Source of the DNA: Bacteroidaceae bacterium | Lineage (GTDB): Bacteria > Bacteroidota > Bacteroidia > Bacteroidales > Bacteroidaceae | DNA: 39,827 nucleotides | Direction: 5' to 3' | NCBI GenBank assembly: GCA_017471185.1 | Contig: JAFUVZ010000008.1 | Span: forward strand, 1 to 39,827 | Shown: positions 32,125 through 39,827 of the stretch, one piece after another | How positions within the stretch are numbered: position 1 is the stretch's first letter | Layout: each line of letters starts with the position of its first letter | Notes under the pieces: model-generated | The model's input: the letters and a program-made list of their open reading frames with translations, nothing else | Databases searched by the model: none | What the model was told of the DNA's origin: nothing | Position numbers and translations under genes: made by a program

Positions 32125-33315
32125 CTACGCCATTACCTCCTTCGCCATTGCCTCTGCCAAAGCCGCACACTGCTCTTCAACGCTTGCCAGCATACCCTGC
32201 TTCATCTCCACAGGCTCGCCTACCAAGGTGAAGTGACTTTTCTCGGCAAATTCTCCCAACAGGCCTACAGCCTTGCCTGCCCAACTGAATGAGCCGAACC
32301 ATCCTAAGAACCTGTCCTTGATGTCGCGCATCAGAATCTTGCTCAGGATAGCCTCAATCTCAGGATAGAGCTGGGTATTATAAGTGGGACTGCCGACAAT
32401 CAGTCCGTTATACTTGAAGATATCTGCCAGGATATAAGACGGATGGCTCTTGCTCACATTGTGCATCACTACATTCTTTACTCCTCTCGCCGTCAGTTCC
32501 TTGGCTATCTGTTCAGCCATCTGCTCGGTATGACCATACATGCTGCCATATACAATCACCACACCCTTGTCGGTGTCATAACGGCTCAGCCGGTCGTAGA
32601 TGCCAATCACCTTATTAATATTCTCAGTCCATACAGGGCCATGGGTAGAGCAAATCATCTGGATAGGCAGAGCACCTAATTTCTGCAATGCTTTCTGAAC
32701 AGGCGTGCCGTATTTGCCAACGATGTTGGCATAGTAGCGTATCATCTCATCCCAATACTTGTCGAGGTTGATCTGTGTGTCGAGCGGACCGCCGTCAACT
32801 GCTCCATAAGTTCCGAAAGCATCGGCAGAGAACAGCACCTGCTCAGTAGCGTCATAGGTCACCATCACCTCTGGCCAGTGCACCATCGGAGCCATATAGA
32901 ACGCCAGCTTGTGATGTCCCAGGTCAAGTGTGTCACCCTCCTTCACCACCAGTCGGTTGCTCTGCAGGTTATAATATCCGTCAATCATGCTGAAGGTCTT
33001 GGCATTGCCTACCACGGTCACTTCAGGATAATACTGTTTAATGAGTGCGATAGAACTGGAGTGATCAGGCTCCATGTGGTTCACAATCAAATAGTCTATC
33101 GGCTTTTCGCCCAAGATAGCCTGTATTTTCTGGAGGAAGATGTCGAAGAAACCGATTTCCACGGTATCCACCAGCGCTACCTTGTCATCATTTATGAGGT
33201 AAGAATTATAAGAAACGCCGTAAGGAATAGGCCACATGCCTTCGAAAAGATGGGTGCTACGGTCGTTTACACCCACATAATGAATCTTGCCTTTCAGCAG
33301 TGAGATATCTTTCAT
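32125..33315 (-). CDS. fprA: Flavodiiron protein (FprA family A-type flavoprotein)
   Basis: This 396-residue protein has an N-terminal metallo-beta-lactamase-like di-iron domain with NHMEPDHSS (H80, E82, D84, H85), VHWPEVMVTYD, SADAFGTYG and STHGPVW supplying the rest of the iron ligands. A C-terminal flavodoxin domain (about 255-396) contains VVIYGSMYGHTEQMAEQIA for FMN binding. These proteins reduce O2 to water or NO to N2O in anaerobes. It is first in the minus-strand series and has a -7 element at 33343-33350. Substrate preference cannot be read here. Confidence 0.93.
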   Translation of the reverse strand: MKDISLLKGKIHYVGVNDRSTHLFEGMWPIPYGVSYNSYLINDDKVALVDTVEIGFFDIFLQKIQAILGEKPIDYLIVNHMEPDHSSSIALIKQYYPEVTVVGNAKTFSMIDGYYNLQSNRLVVKEGDTLDLGHHKLAFYMAPMVHWPEVMVTYDATEQVLFSADAFGTYGAVDGGPLDTQINLDKYWDEMIRYYANIVGKYGTPVQKALQKLGALPIQMICSTHGPVWTENINKVIGIYDRLSRYDTDKGVVIVYGSMYGHTEQMAEQIAKELTARGVKNVVMHNVSKSHPSYILADIFKYNGLIVGSPTYNTQLYPEIEAILSKILMRDIKDRFLGWFGSFSWAGKAVGLLGEFAEKSHFTLVGEPVEMKQGMLASVEEQCAALAEAMAKEVMA

Positions 33316-33342
33316 ATTCTGTCAATTTTAGTTTCCAAACTA

Positions 33343-33350
33343 CAAAAGTA
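33343..33350 (-). promoter_or_regulatory. Bacteroidetes -7 promoter element for fprA
   Basis: The minus strand reads TACTTTTG, matching TAnnTTTG, 28 bp upstream of the fprA ATG. It may drive the long downstream series. Confidence 0.55.
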
Positions 33351-33421
33351 ATAAAATTATTCGTTTTACTTATCCTTTCTGCTTATTTTTGTTAGAACAA
33401 CGTAAAAATTATGGCTGCCTC

Positions 33422-33595
33422 TTAATGACAGGCAACTGGAATCAGGGAAAGACTATTGCAACCCACCCAGTAGAACTCCTTCCGGAAGTTCTGGCGGAAG
33501 CGGCTCTCACAGGAGACTCCGAAACGTGACATCTGCGTGAAGTTATGCATTTTGGAAATGAGGGGCAAGTGCTCAGTCAAATATGCGCTATATAG
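33422..33595 (-). pseudogene. Transposase N-terminal fragment
   Basis: The minus strand is open over about 58 codons and reads LISKMHNFTQMSRFGVSCES followed by RFRQNFRKEFYWVGCNSLSL, then stops. This matches, from memory, the N-terminal region of a Bacteroidetes DDE transposase family with 'INF.QL.RY...SE..FR..F...FDW..FN.' patterns. The catalytic domain is absent, no terminal inverted repeats are clear, and no start codon fits an intact protein. It occupies the gap between fprA and the MmcQ gene and marks an old insertion. Confidence 0.6.
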
Positions 33596-33620
33596 TTACT
33601 AAGCATTGTAAACATGAATA

Positions 33621-33965
33621 TCACTTCTTTTTGTATTTCGCTTTAACTATCTCGTAAGAGTTGCGCGTCAATTCTTGAAGAAGAAGGACTGGCGTGGTTT
33701 TTGGATTGACACCTATCCAATATTTAGAAGACATATTAAATGGCTTAGCAATGCAATCGTGCTCTGCCCGGAGTTCTTCTATTCGTTCCGGCTGGCATTT
33801 TAAAGTAATGACACTAAAATCATTGCAATCAAAAAAAGAGAACATGTGGCCATGAACATAGAAAACCAGTACATCACCGGCATAACGGAAAGCCGTGAAA
33901 GGCAATTTCTCTTCCACATCTTCACCTAAAGAAAGGCAGAAATCACGATAATCCTCAATGTTCAT
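33621..33965 (-). CDS. MmcQ/YjbR family small DNA-binding-like protein
   Basis: This 114-residue protein begins MNIEDYRDFCLSLGEDVEEKLPF, continues FRYAGDVLVFYVHGHMFSFF and TLKCQPERIEELRAEHDCI, and has NMSSKYWIGVNP before the C-terminal helix LLLQELTRNSYEIVKAKYKKK. This is the full MmcQ/YjbR (CyaY-like fold) pattern, for which no firm function is known. It is third in a minus-strand unit, 18 bp after the YCII-like gene, which itself follows a nitroreductase. Confidence 0.88.
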   Translation of the reverse strand: MNIEDYRDFCLSLGEDVEEKLPFTAFRYAGDVLVFYVHGHMFSFFDCNDFSVITLKCQPERIEELRAEHDCIAKPFNMSSKYWIGVNPKTTPVLLLQELTRNSYEIVKAKYKKK

Positions 33966-33983
33966 AGCATCATCTCATCCTGG

Positions 33984-34298
33984 CTAATTGAAAGACATCT
34001 GGTTACTCCTCAACTCCCCGTTATCAATCACCACATTCATCCGTTCTATTTCAATCTTTTCCCACACGTGCTCCAACATATAAGGCTCTTGGGCGAGATA
34101 CTCGTCAAGTTCCTCACGGCCTTGAAACTCCATCACAAGCAAAGATCCTTTCATCTTGCAATCCTTGTCAAGCAAGCCTCCTGCACAAATGACATGCTTG
34201 CTCATTTTTATCATACATTCCAAATGGCGGGGGCGTACTTCCATCCTTTTAGCGAGCATCCCCTCTCCATCATAGGCTTTTATAACAAATTGCATCAT
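33984..34298 (-). CDS. YCII-related (YciI-like) small protein
   Basis: This 104-residue ferredoxin-like protein starts MMQFVIKAYDGEGMLAKRMEVRPRHLECM and has GSLLVMEFQGREELDEYLAQEPY, the YciI pattern (strand, then helix with the DP/EP turn). YCII-domain proteins are small dimers of mostly unknown activity. It lies between a nitroreductase gene (39-bp gap) and a MmcQ/YjbR gene (18-bp gap). Confidence 0.82.
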   Translation of the reverse strand: MMQFVIKAYDGEGMLAKRMEVRPRHLECMIKMSKHVICAGGLLDKDCKMKGSLLVMEFQGREELDEYLAQEPYMLEHVWEKIEIERMNVVIDNGELRSNQMSFN

Positions 34299-34337
34299 AA
34301 TAATTCTATTATGAATTTCGATTAATCATCCAAATCC

Positions 34338-35024
34338 TTATGCCCACTCGAAATTGTCCTTGCCTGCACCTATTTCAAAATGATATTTGGCAATTCCCAA
34401 ATCCAAATGCGTATAACCGACCAAAGAGAAAGTCCTTTTAGCAAGCACTTTATGTTTGCCATCTTCCATACCAAGATACTCAAACGAGAACTTCTGCTGA
34501 TTCACGGCTGTCGGAGCCAACAAAGCTGCCTCGACACCTTTTCTAAACCATGAGGGGGTATTGTCACTGACATTACTGACTTGCCCAATAGCCTTGATTT
34601 TATGACTTATTCCTTGTGTTTCGCCATAACCAAGAGCAATATACGCCTGAATGGTTTCGTCCTCATTAAGCACATAAGTTCCAGGCACTTTCGTATAGCT
34701 GAGCCCTACCCAGCAAGTATTTAAACCAAGTGTTTGAGCAAACAATACCAAACGTTCTCCATAGTAACCAATACGTTCATCCAGATCATTTGCTTTTTTC
34801 CCTGCCATTACGAAATAGCTCTGCACATTGCGGAACTTACCATATTTAGCCAGCGTACCCTGAAAAGCCTTTGGCTCATGCTGTATCAGTTGAATATGCA
34901 GCTTCCCTTCATGGTTCAGCACTTCAATCTCATGCTCAAGCGCTTTAGCGACATCTTCTTTTAATGCTAAATCCTTATATGCCCTGACACTGTGACGGGC
35001 TTTAATCGCTTCCTGTATAGTCAT
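34338..35024 (-). CDS. Nitroreductase family protein
   Basis: This FMN-dependent oxidoreductase of about 228 residues starts MTIQEAIKARHSVRAYKD, the usual N-terminal FMN/phosphate Arg segment (RHSVR). LGLNTCWVGLSYTK lies in the middle, and PSWFRKGVEAALLAPTAVNQQKF carries the Ala-Pro-(S/T) flavin-binding turn. The frame reaches 35090, but the -7 element at 35088-35095 lies there. AGGAA sits 7 bp before the ATG at 35024, so that start is chosen over 35051. It is first in the unit with the YCII-like and MmcQ genes. The electron acceptor is unknown. Confidence 0.88.
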   Translation of the reverse strand: MTIQEAIKARHSVRAYKDLALKEDVAKALEHEIEVLNHEGKLHIQLIQHEPKAFQGTLAKYGKFRNVQSYFVMAGKKANDLDERIGYYGERLVLFAQTLGLNTCWVGLSYTKVPGTYVLNEDETIQAYIALGYGETQGISHKIKAIGQVSNVSDNTPSWFRKGVEAALLAPTAVNQQKFSFEYLGMEDGKHKVLAKRTFSLVGYTHLDLGIAKYHFEIGAGKDNFEWA

Positions 35025-35087
35025 ATCTGTTTCCTTATTGTATCTATTCATTATTCTACTAATAAAAACTGCTAATAATCTGTCGGG

Positions 35088-35095
35088 CAAAATTA
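35088..35095 (-). promoter_or_regulatory. Bacteroidetes -7 promoter element for the nitroreductase unit
   Basis: The minus strand reads TAATTTTG followed by C, an exact TAnnTTTG match. It implies a leader of about 60 nt before the ATG at 35024 and rules out the ORF start at 35090. Confidence 0.55.
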
Positions 35096-35173
35096 CATCT
35101 TTTTATCTACACACACAAATATTCAAAAAGGTTTTATATCTTGCAACAGATATACTTTAAAAAACATCATGCC

Positions 35174-36439
35174 ATGAAAAGACTCGTCAGTGTTATTAGT
35201 TTCGTATTGATTGCGCTTGCCACATGGGCACAGGGTGCCTCGGCTCTTGACCAGCTCAAGGCTGATCCCAAGAAAGCATACGGCAACGATTATCCTTATC
35301 AGCAAGTAAACAGGAAGCTCACCAAGGCTCCTAAAGGTTACAAGCCTTTCTACATCAGCCACTATGCCCGGCATGGATCACGTTATTACTGGAGCGACCA
35401 GCTATATAAAGATTTGGACACCTTACTGACGGTAGCTCACCAGAAGCATCAGCTTACACAAGAAGGCGAAGCATTCTACAGTAGGTTTATGGCTGCAAAA
35501 GACGAACTGATGACCGGAATCAGCGAACTCACCCAACTGGGTTGGGAACAACACCAGTTTATAGCACGAACCATGTATAACAACTTCCCTGAAGTTTATA
35601 AAAAAGGTGGAAACGTACTGGCTATCTCTTCACTTTCCGGTCGCTGCGTCATCAGTATGTCGGCTTTCTGCCAGGAATTGGTGCAATGTAATCCAAAGAT
35701 TGAGATTCGGGAGCAGTCATCCCGTTTTACACTCGATGGCGTCGTTCCTACAGATGGACAGAACCCTGTGAAACACAATTTTCCCAAGCCAAACAAGCCA
35801 CGCTACGAGAGTAACCGTGATAAGTTCCGGTCAGACAACTCTCTGGCAGACAGAATTGTTTCTCGTGTTTTCACGAGTACAGAAGGTTTACCAGGCAGAC
35901 CTGAATCTTTAGGCAATAACCTAATCAACCTCTACACCTCTCTGCCAAGCATTAACCACGAAGGTATGATGGGCAACATCATTACCGACCAGGAGATTGT
36001 GGACCGTTGGGAGGCATCAAACTTAGGTTCTTATTCCTGGGTATTCTCAGGCCAATACAATATGATCCCTATTCTGGAAGACATCCTCAAGAAGGCTGAC
36101 GCTGTGGTCAATGGCAGCAGTGACCGCATATCCGACCTGCGATTCGGACATGACACCTGCATCGGTCCTCTGACAGTCTTGATGGGTATTAACGGGGCAG
36201 ACCTTGACCCAGAAGATCCCTACGAGGTGAAGAATATTTATCAGAACTGGGAGACTTGCAAAGCCTCCAATATCCAACTCGTTTTCTATCGCAACAAGAA
36301 GAATTCCAAAGACGTTCTGGTAAAATGTCTCCTCAACGGAGAAGAAGCCAAGTTGCCAGTACCTACCGAAAGCTACCCCTATTACAAATGGTCAGACTTC
36401 AAGCGGTTCTATCAGGACAGATGTGATAGCGTGAAATAA
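35174..36439 (+). CDS. Secreted histidine acid phosphatase, MINPP/phytase-like
   Basis: This 421-residue protein has a signal peptide (MKRLVSVISFVLIALATWAQ). The branch-2 histidine phosphatase motif is ISHYARHGSRYY (R66, H67, R70), and the C-terminal proton-donor motif is RFGHDTCIG (H326, D327). Spacing and the YARHGSR context fit multiple inositol-polyphosphate phosphatases of Bacteroides, enzymes that remove phosphates from phytate in the periplasm or on secreted vesicles. The frame opens at 35141, but the ATG at 35174 gives a proper signal peptide. It is monocistronic and ends 32 bp from a convergent symporter gene. The exact substrate is inferred. Confidence 0.88.
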   Translation: MKRLVSVISFVLIALATWAQGASALDQLKADPKKAYGNDYPYQQVNRKLTKAPKGYKPFYISHYARHGSRYYWSDQLYKDLDTLLTVAHQKHQLTQEGEAFYSRFMAAKDELMTGISELTQLGWEQHQFIARTMYNNFPEVYKKGGNVLAISSLSGRCVISMSAFCQELVQCNPKIEIREQSSRFTLDGVVPTDGQNPVKHNFPKPNKPRYESNRDKFRSDNSLADRIVSRVFTSTEGLPGRPESLGNNLINLYTSLPSINHEGMMGNIITDQEIVDRWEASNLGSYSWVFSGQYNMIPILEDILKKADAVVNGSSDRISDLRFGHDTCIGPLTVLMGINGADLDPEDPYEVKNIYQNWETCKASNIQLVFYRNKKNSKDVLVKCLLNGEEAKLPVPTESYPYYKWSDFKRFYQDRCDSVK

Positions 36440-36471
36440 AAACTATGTAATCTCGCTATACCATTCAAACC

Positions 36472-38001
36472 TTATTTCTTGATTGCATAACACTCAAAGA
36501 TAGCGTCCACCATGCCTTTGGGCAACTTCTTTGTGAAAAGGCTTACTATCCATACAACGGGGAAACCACCTACCATAGCAATGGCACCGCAATTGATTGG
36601 GTTGATAGGATTCCCCATCAACATATTGACTACGGTAAGTCCAACACCCCAAATGAAGCAAGCCCATACTGATGCTGTTGTCACGTTACGTGAGTAAAGC
36701 CCCAACATGAAAGGAGCTAAAAATGCTCCCGCCAATGCACCCCAAGAGATTCCCATCAGTTGGGCGATAAAAGTTGGCGGATTAAGAGCAATCAGCAGTG
36801 AAATTGCTATAAAGAACATAATTAACACACGCATTACCACCACTTTACGGCGTTCTATCTTTTCTGATACAATATCATCGATAGCCCCCTCTTCTACTTC
36901 ACCGGGCAATGATTTCTTATCTCGATAGATTAGATCGAGCGTCATCGTACTGGATGAGGTAAGCACCAATGAAGCAAGTGTTGACATCGAAGCTGAGAGC
37001 ACCAAGAGCACTACAAGGGCAATCAGCACATCAGGCAAAGTGACAAGCATGGCAGGCACAATCGAGTCAAAGGCAATCTTGCCATTCTCAACCACAGGTT
37101 CATAGAGGCGACCAAATCCGCCTAAGAAATAACAACCGCCTGCCACGATAAGAGCGAAGACAGTAGAGATAACGGTACCACGCTTGATGGCATTCTCATC
37201 GGTGATAGAGTAGAATTTACCTACCATCTGGGGTAATCCCATGGTACCCAAGGAGGTAAGCACTACCACACCTAAGAGTCCCCATGGATCAGGTCCAAAG
37301 AGCGAGGTAAAGCCACCAGAACCTGGTTCTGTACTGCCATCAGCAGGCAACACAGCTAATTTAGAGACAGCCTCAGAGAGTCCTCCTTGAGCGGCTATCA
37401 CTGCCACAATCACTGCCACAATGCCAAAAAGCATGATGATTCCCTGTATGAAATCGTTCATCGCCGTCGCTTTATACCCACCCAGAATCACATAAACGGC
37501 AGTAAGGATAGCCATGATGATAACACAATATTCGTAAGGAATACCAAAGCCCATCTCAAAAAGGGTAGAGATACCTTTATATACACCTGCCGTATAAGGG
37601 ATAAGGAATACGAAGGCAATGATGGATGCAGCCACACGTAAACCTTGGTCAGCAAAGCGGGTACCGAAAAAATCGGGCATCGTTCGGCTTTCAATGTGTT
37701 GTGTCATTAACTTGGTGCGCCTGCCTAACAAGAGCCAAGCCAGCAGCGAGCCAATCACAGCGTTGCCTATGCCTATCCATGCTGAAGACAAGCCATATTT
37801 CCATCCGAACTGTCCAGCATAGCCAACAAAAACGACAGCGGAAAAATAACTTGTTCCAAAAGCGAAAGCCGTCAACCAAGGACCAACGGCACGACCACCT
37901 AATACGAAACCTTCTACACTACTGGCCTGCTTGCGGGTATAAACACCCACACCAATCATTACAGCCAGAAAAACAATCGTCAATAAAACCTTTATTACCA
38001 T
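36472..38001 (-). CDS. Sodium:solute symporter (SSS/PutP family)
   Basis: This 509-residue inner-membrane protein has about thirteen hydrophobic segments. Family marks are SSVEGFVLGGRAVGPWLTAFAFGTSYFSAVVFVGYAG near the N-terminus, ILGGYKATAMNDFIQGIIML, and the C-terminal SASMSTLASLVLTSSSTMTLDL sodium-site region. These carriers use the sodium gradient for uptake of amino acids, sugars, vitamins or organic acids. The gene starts 4 bp after the porin stop, so outer- and inner-membrane transport of the same solute is likely. The substrate cannot be deduced; a link to the nearby phosphatase is not supported. Confidence 0.9.
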   Translation of the reverse strand: MVIKVLLTIVFLAVMIGVGVYTRKQASSVEGFVLGGRAVGPWLTAFAFGTSYFSAVVFVGYAGQFGWKYGLSSAWIGIGNAVIGSLLAWLLLGRRTKLMTQHIESRTMPDFFGTRFADQGLRVAASIIAFVFLIPYTAGVYKGISTLFEMGFGIPYEYCVIIMAILTAVYVILGGYKATAMNDFIQGIIMLFGIVAVIVAVIAAQGGLSEAVSKLAVLPADGSTEPGSGGFTSLFGPDPWGLLGVVVLTSLGTMGLPQMVGKFYSITDENAIKRGTVISTVFALIVAGGCYFLGGFGRLYEPVVENGKIAFDSIVPAMLVTLPDVLIALVVLLVLSASMSTLASLVLTSSSTMTLDLIYRDKKSLPGEVEEGAIDDIVSEKIERRKVVVMRVLIMFFIAISLLIALNPPTFIAQLMGISWGALAGAFLAPFMLGLYSRNVTTASVWACFIWGVGLTVVNMLMGNPINPINCGAIAMVGGFPVVWIVSLFTKKLPKGMVDAIFECYAIKK

Positions 38002-38005
38002 AACT

Positions 38006-39091
38006 TTAGAATGCTACTTGTACTTGTGCTTGAAGCCAGTTATAATCTTTTCCTAATTGTTCACCTAAAAGACAACGCGTGTATTGCAACTGCAAACGGC
38101 ACTTCTTATAAAACCAGTATTGCAGTCCAAGCGTAAGATTGGTTTGAGCCCATCCATCTACCTGAGTATTTCGGTCGTAGATCTCTGCACTTGCCACCAC
38201 ATCAAGAGCATCCACCACAGGAATACTGGAAGTGATGTATCCGCCACGCGAACCTACCTTGCCGTCTTCGCCCCCCAACCACTCGGCACGTATAGAAGCT
38301 GGGCGTGCTTCTTTGTATTTACTACCAGTGTAAGCATGAGTCTTATATTCTGCACCTACACTATAGCGGTTTCTTTTATAGTTGTCGCCCACTTGGATAT
38401 CGGGATTCCAAGCAGCTGTACCTACGGCACAACCAGTACCCAAGTAGCTTGAAGCTACAAGTCGGAGTCCCTCAATAGGCCGCAGTTCCAACTTAGCGAT
38501 AAAGTCTTTCTGATTATTCTGGTCTTTTCTGTTGACGCCTTGACCACTCATTAGGGCGAGTTCATAGTGTAACTTGCCATCTATCAAGTCACCAAACACT
38601 TCAATACCCATATCGCGACCATAGTTCACACCGTTCAATGGATCAGGGCCTTCACCTGCGAGATAGAGCACTGCTTGTGAATATACATCTATTAACTCCA
38701 ATTGAGTAGGCGACAAAGGATTCTCCATAGAGAACGAATGCTTGAACTGGCCCAGACGGATCGTCATTTCATTACCTTTTGTCACCCGGAAGTCGGTATA
38801 GAACTCCTGAACCACACTTGAAAAGTCGTGCATGAACAGAAACGACCACCTGTCAGTGATTCTTGCTTTCGCCCAAAGCAGAGTTCGCTTCAGGTTGAAA
38901 GCATTCTGGTCTTTTCCATTTGGGTTTTGATAGCTCCATCCAGCTTGAGCATAACCGTTCAGGGTGATGCGTGAGGTAAAATCCTTCAACCAATCGGGGC
39001 CGTCTTGCTTCTGCTGAGCCATAGCACTGATGCATAAAGTTACCGCTATCGCCACAGCCAGCAATCTCCAGCCGCTTACCTTACATTTCAT
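38006..39091 (-). CDS. Outer-membrane porin (phosphate-selective O/P-like beta barrel)
   Basis: This 361-residue protein has a signal peptide ending near ISAMAQ (about residue 26). Its beta-barrel pattern has alternating aromatic strands: RITLNGYAQAGWSYQN, FLFMHDFSSVVQEFYTDFRV, MTIRLGQFKHSFSMENP and LTLGLQYWFYKKCRLQLQYTR. It ends in a terminal Phe, typical of Bam-assembled porins. It is first in a two-gene unit with the SSS symporter and has a -7 element at 39131-39138. Such porins pass small anions or solutes across the outer membrane; the substrate is unknown. Confidence 0.87.
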   Translation of the reverse strand: MKCKVSGWRLLAVAIAVTLCISAMAQQKQDGPDWLKDFTSRITLNGYAQAGWSYQNPNGKDQNAFNLKRTLLWAKARITDRWSFLFMHDFSSVVQEFYTDFRVTKGNEMTIRLGQFKHSFSMENPLSPTQLELIDVYSQAVLYLAGEGPDPLNGVNYGRDMGIEVFGDLIDGKLHYELALMSGQGVNRKDQNNQKDFIAKLELRPIEGLRLVASSYLGTGCAVGTAAWNPDIQVGDNYKRNRYSVGAEYKTHAYTGSKYKEARPASIRAEWLGGEDGKVGSRGGYITSSIPVVDALDVVASAEIYDRNTQVDGWAQTNLTLGLQYWFYKKCRLQLQYTRCLLGEQLGKDYNWLQAQVQVAF

Positions 39092-39130
39092 TTTGTCATA
39101 ATTTTTGAATTAACACAATACATTCGGCAG

Positions 39131-39138
39131 CAAATGTA
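39131..39138 (-). promoter_or_regulatory. Bacteroidetes -7 promoter element for the porin-symporter unit
   Basis: The minus strand reads TACATTTG followed by C, matching TAnnTTTG, 40 bp upstream of the porin ATG at 39091. Confidence 0.6.
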
Positions 39139-39222
39139 GTATAATTCTATCAGTTAGACAAAACAAATGGCAAAAAACTTATTACTAATCACTCATCATT
39201 TAGAAGTCTTATTGATGGAACC

Positions 39223-39639
39223 TCACATGAAAGACAGTCTCATGTCCTGGTATTTATATTCTTTGTCTTTGAAGCCTAATCTTTTATAAAGAGAGTAAGC
39301 TTTGTCTGTGGCACTCAGGTCGACACACCCCAGTCCTATAGATTTGGCATAATCGATGATATTTCTCAACAACTTGGTGCACAATCCCTTGCCACGATAT
39401 TCCTTATTAGTATAGACATTCAGAATCTCCCCATAAAAGCCGTTGGGAAGTCTCAGCTCGTCTATATCCTCATAATCAGCCACATCAAAGAACTCTCTTT
39501 CCTCTACACGCGCTCCAAAAGTACTCACCAAACCCAGACTTTTCAGAGGAGTCCTTTTGTCTAAATCAGGATATACAACCAATTCCGCATCATCACACAC
39601 ATAAGCCAATATCCCGACATTCGACTTAATTGCCCACAT
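39223..39639 (-). CDS. GNAT family N-acetyltransferase
   Basis: This 138-residue protein has a GNAT core in its second half: GFYGEILNVYTNKEYRGKGLCTKLLRNIIDYAKSIGLG includes the acetyl-CoA motif (Q/R)xxGxG/A as EYRGKGL, and ATDKAYSLYKRLGF is the closing segment. The first 60 residues do not show the usual GNAT beta1-alpha1 start, so the N-terminus may be shortened or divergent. The ATG at 39639 has a strong GGAGG 7 bp upstream, which fixes the start. The acceptor is unknown. Confidence 0.78.
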   Translation of the reverse strand: MWAIKSNVGILAYVCDDAELVVYPDLDKRTPLKSLGLVSTFGARVEEREFFDVADYEDIDELRLPNGFYGEILNVYTNKEYRGKGLCTKLLRNIIDYAKSIGLGCVDLSATDKAYSLYKRLGFKDKEYKYQDMRLSFM

Positions 39640-39776
39640 GGCATGTCCTCCAGTGTAAGGAATTTGCCATTCATTACCACATCCTCCATGTGGAAGTGTT
39701 TGAGAACTTTATAAGTATCTGTAACACAGGTAGAAACGAATATGCCCTGAAGTTGAAAGGTACAAAAAAGTGCAAT
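39561..39776 (-). other. Second open frame overlapping the GNAT start
   Basis: In another minus-strand frame the region upstream of and across the GNAT start reads FQLQGIFVSTCVTDTYKVLK, continuing HFHMEDVVMNGKFLTLEDMP and CGQLS before decaying and stopping at 39561. This looks protein-like over about 45 residues. It may be a remnant of, or an alternative 5' part of, the GNAT gene. Its first in-frame ATG is at the MEDVVMNG segment. No family is recognised. Confidence 0.35.
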
Positions 39777-39827
39777 TTACAATTTGCCGTTTTTGGTGCC
39801 AAAGCAAGCAGTTTTTCTATCATTAGA

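Noticed and set aside
36440-36471. Terminator between the phosphatase and symporter genes
   Set aside because: The 32-bp convergent gap shows no stable inverted repeat.
1-39827. tRNA or rRNA genes, prophage, toxin-antitoxin or restriction systems
   Set aside because: No characteristic sequence or protein motif was found on either strand.

Overview
The window looks like a chromosomal segment from a Bacteroidales bacterium, most likely Prevotella-like. Three things suggest this. The protein families are typical of that order: lutABC with an L-lactate permease, a tricorn-like S41 protease, a Cys-less PurF paralogue, a ZapA-RNase Y neighbourhood, a flavodiiron protein and a porin-symporter pair. 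At least fourteen transcription units start just downstream of the Bacteroidetes -7 motif TAnnTTTG. Classical Shine-Dalgarno sequences are mostly weak. I see no rRNA, tRNA, CRISPR array, complete insertion sequence or prophage.

Layout. 1-458: palindromic REP-like repeats. 459-3259 (minus): a three-gene unit of sugar/alcohol-phosphate nucleotidyltransferase, HisC/CobD-like PLP enzyme and CDP-alcohol phosphotransferase, plausibly making and transferring a lipid or glycan head group; a membrane protein lies upstream. 4057-6072 (minus): mltF and udk. 6288-12310 (plus): a Dabb-domain protein, DsbD, a PurF-like protein without the N-terminal catalytic Cys, peptidase T and an M48 lipoprotein protease. 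12315-13112: an RluA-type protein that has lost its catalytic half. 13144-15670: a MaoC hydratase, a leaderless AlbA_2 protein, an unknown protein and a uracil-DNA glycosylase-like protein. 15741-20067: a lactate-use block, with lctP (plus) and lutABC (minus) converging on a shared terminator. 20266-22509 (plus): a ZapB-like coiled coil, zapA, a structured RNA element and rny.

22510-24215 is a degenerate, gene-poor patch. It holds a broken coding remnant, an inverted CTTCAT-rich repeat, about eight degenerate 21-bp tandem units, a frameshifted secreted-protein gene and a GC-rich hairpin. From 33315 down to 24216 (minus) runs a long co-directional series: flavodiiron protein, nagB, HAD phosphatase, PIF1/RecD-like helicase, Sua5/YciO, bcp and the S41 protease. 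Tandem heptanucleotide arrays lie inside and between these genes. 33422-33595 is a transposase fragment. 33621-35024 (minus) encodes a nitroreductase, a YCII-like protein and a MmcQ/YjbR protein. 35174-36439 is a secreted histidine acid phosphatase of the MINPP/phytase type. 36472-39091 (minus) is an outer-membrane porin with an SSS-family sodium symporter, and 39223-39639 is a GNAT protein.

The observations most worth following are the heptanucleotide arrays (29620-29661, 30352-30450, 32075-32123, 11424-11447), the 21-bp degenerate array (23176-23350), the nested palindrome at 10111-10152, the Cys1-less PurF paralogue that keeps all four apparent Fe-S ligands, the head-group operon whose phosphotransferase lacks the fourth motif Asp, and the truncated RluA protein. 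No new defence or mobile system is evident. All functions are inferred by reading the sequence; no database search was possible.
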